The translations under genes and the position numbers were made by a program. The notes below the pieces were generated by a model. It had not been told where the DNA came from. It did no database searches and worked only from the letters and a program-made list of their open reading frames with translations. From assembly GCF_009389715.1 (NCBI RefSeq), contig NC_052394.1, forward strand, positions 21,950,899-22,014,898: a DNA stretch of 64,000 bases. The letters are read 5' to 3'. Below, piece after piece: positions 62,541 through 64,000 of the stretch; the stretch's first letter is position 1, and each line of letters starts with the position of its first letter. This DNA comes from Phoenix dactylifera. Taxonomy: Eukaryota > Streptophyta > Magnoliopsida > Arecales > Arecaceae.

Positions 62541-64000
62541 TTTTGGTGGCGAGGGTGGGCAGGTCATTTGGTCGCCGCGGCGTCTATCGGTTTGTTACGA
62601 CACGGGTATTGGATAACTTAACGTGGCCCCGATTTGCAATGGCCGCCCGTTTTGCGTGGAAATTTGGGCGGTTGGTGTGATGATGACCGATTTGATGGTA
62701 AGATTTTAGTGCGCAATCACGCGTTATAATTTGGGAACAGAGTTAAGTTACGTAACTTAGCTCTATTCCCAGATTTTTATTTAATATGGCTTGACCGCGT
62801 CATCGAGCGTGTGGACAAACGCTCCCACTCCGACAACCTTTGATTTCAGACTTGGAGGCAAAGCGCCTCCGACTTTTCTCTTTGCCCCGTTGCATCCTGA
62901 CCGATCATAATGTGATAATCCAATGGTCCTTGAATTGGTCCATTAATGGTTCAAAATATAATAATATAACAACAAAAACCAGATCTCAATGATCCAAAAT
63001 AGGGATTAGCTGCTAGGTCTCTCAGCATACAGAAAAAAAAAAAAAATCTCATTAAAATATTTTTTAAAAACCTAATTTTGAAAATATAATATCTAAAAAT
63101 AATTTTGGCATATTTGGTTGATGATGAAAAAGTAGCTACTTTAGAGCGACTTATATTTGGTTGAACATCTATTTTCTCGGCAAAGTTGTGTGACTTATTT
63201 TTTTTCACCTTACAATTTTGTTTTAGTATATCATACTACTGTTTAATAACTCATAATTATATTTTTTGTGAAATAAATATTTGCTAGCAATTTGATTTTG
63301 AAAGAAAAAAAAAGGAAAAAAAGTAGAGTTTGATGGCATGTGTTAAACAAAAATAGATAAAGCCTTATAAATTGGCAAATACTTTGTCTTCCCTCAAAAT
63401 CTTCTCAACTTATAGTTTTTCTTAGTTGTTGGGATGAAATAAGTATTTGGGCCCTTATCAAAGCACTGCATGCTGTGTTTAGCACCAAGAAAGTTGAGTT
63501 CATATTCATTCCAAGAAATTTTTCGAGTAAACATAGTAACATCATGATAATTAAAAATATTATAGGCTCCTAGTTGATTGAAGCCCGACATCAACCTGCA
63601 TAGGCACCATCGACTATTTGCTCGAATGATATCATCCCGTGTTACTAGAAGATGGAAATGGAGGTTCGATGCTGGCTAGATTAAATCCTCTAAAGATAGG
63701 GTAGAAGAGAGGGTGAGAATTTGCCATACTAGCTTTAAAAGTGATAATAATAATAAATAAAAAAACTCCCTCAGGGTATTTTATTGGTTCATATGATACA
63801 AAATTAATACTTGTTGATGTTAATAAAACCAAGTAACGTCTATATATTAGTCCAATTCTAGAACTTAGAAAATTCTACAAGTAATTTAACCACACCCTTA
63901 ATACTATATTTTAACTCTTTAACCAAGATTCTTGCCAAGCCACCATGGGTATGTAGAATAAGTAAAATCCATATATTCCATTATTTATCAAATTTTGTTT
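62541..64000. other. Intergenic with a dispersed repeat
   Basis: The stretch at about 63105-63200 (TTTGGTTGATGATGAAAAAG and onward to AAAGTTGTGTGA) is a diverged relative of 3060-3160. The rest is AT-rich with no recognised gene. Confidence 0.5.

Overview
The window looks like nuclear DNA of a flowering plant, most likely a monocot. Evidence: spliced genes with GT-AG introns, a GC-rich first exon in the calcium-pump genes next to AT-rich intergenic DNA, an Au-type SINE, hAT- and CACTA-like non-autonomous elements, LTR and LINE debris, and a decayed plastid atpB fragment. The general style resembles a palm genome, but that is an impression and was not tested.

Layout. (1) 1-8395, plus strand: the last seven exons of a SAC3/GANP-domain gene (SAC3 family protein A, LENG8/Thp3-like). 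A 3.9 kb intron holds an Au SINE, a MITE-like repeat and long C, T and G homopolymers. (2) 8.4-17.2 kb: mostly intergenic, with one small GC-rich gene for an uncharacterised plant protein (12715-13233), a GC-rich island at about 11.8-12.2 kb and a probable solo LTR (14809-16360). (3) 17.2-54.6 kb: a large direct tandem duplication, unit 1 about 17238-36991 and unit 2 about 37012-54590. Each unit carries one ER-type Ca2+-ATPase gene (ECA1/ECA4 group, P-type IIA) with eight exons. (4) 54.6-61.0 kb: AT-rich DNA without a recognisable intact gene, containing a SINE-like copy and the atpB fragment. (5) 61065-62414, minus strand: an intronless gene for a lung-seven-transmembrane receptor family protein (CAND7-like). 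(6) 62.5-64.0 kb: intergenic repeats.

The main result is the calcium-pump pair. The unit 1 gene is intact and encodes 1061 residues ending in a KxKxx ER-retrieval motif. The unit 2 gene keeps every splice site and about 96% protein identity by eye, but has one T fewer in a T6 run of exon 8. As written, this stops the protein at 948 residues and removes M8-M10 and the retrieval tail. It is either a young frameshift or a homopolymer error. The two units also differ by insertions and deletions, which give a relative history: a LINE and an LTR-like block only in unit 1, a 2 kb gap in unit 2 that cuts through an older hAT MITE, and separate local duplications in each unit.

The genes do not form a pathway. 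SAC3A acts in RNA processing or export, ECA pumps Ca2+ (and in characterised members Mn2+) into the ER, and the 7TM protein belongs to the endomembrane or cell surface. No bacterial-type system, CRISPR array or operon was seen.
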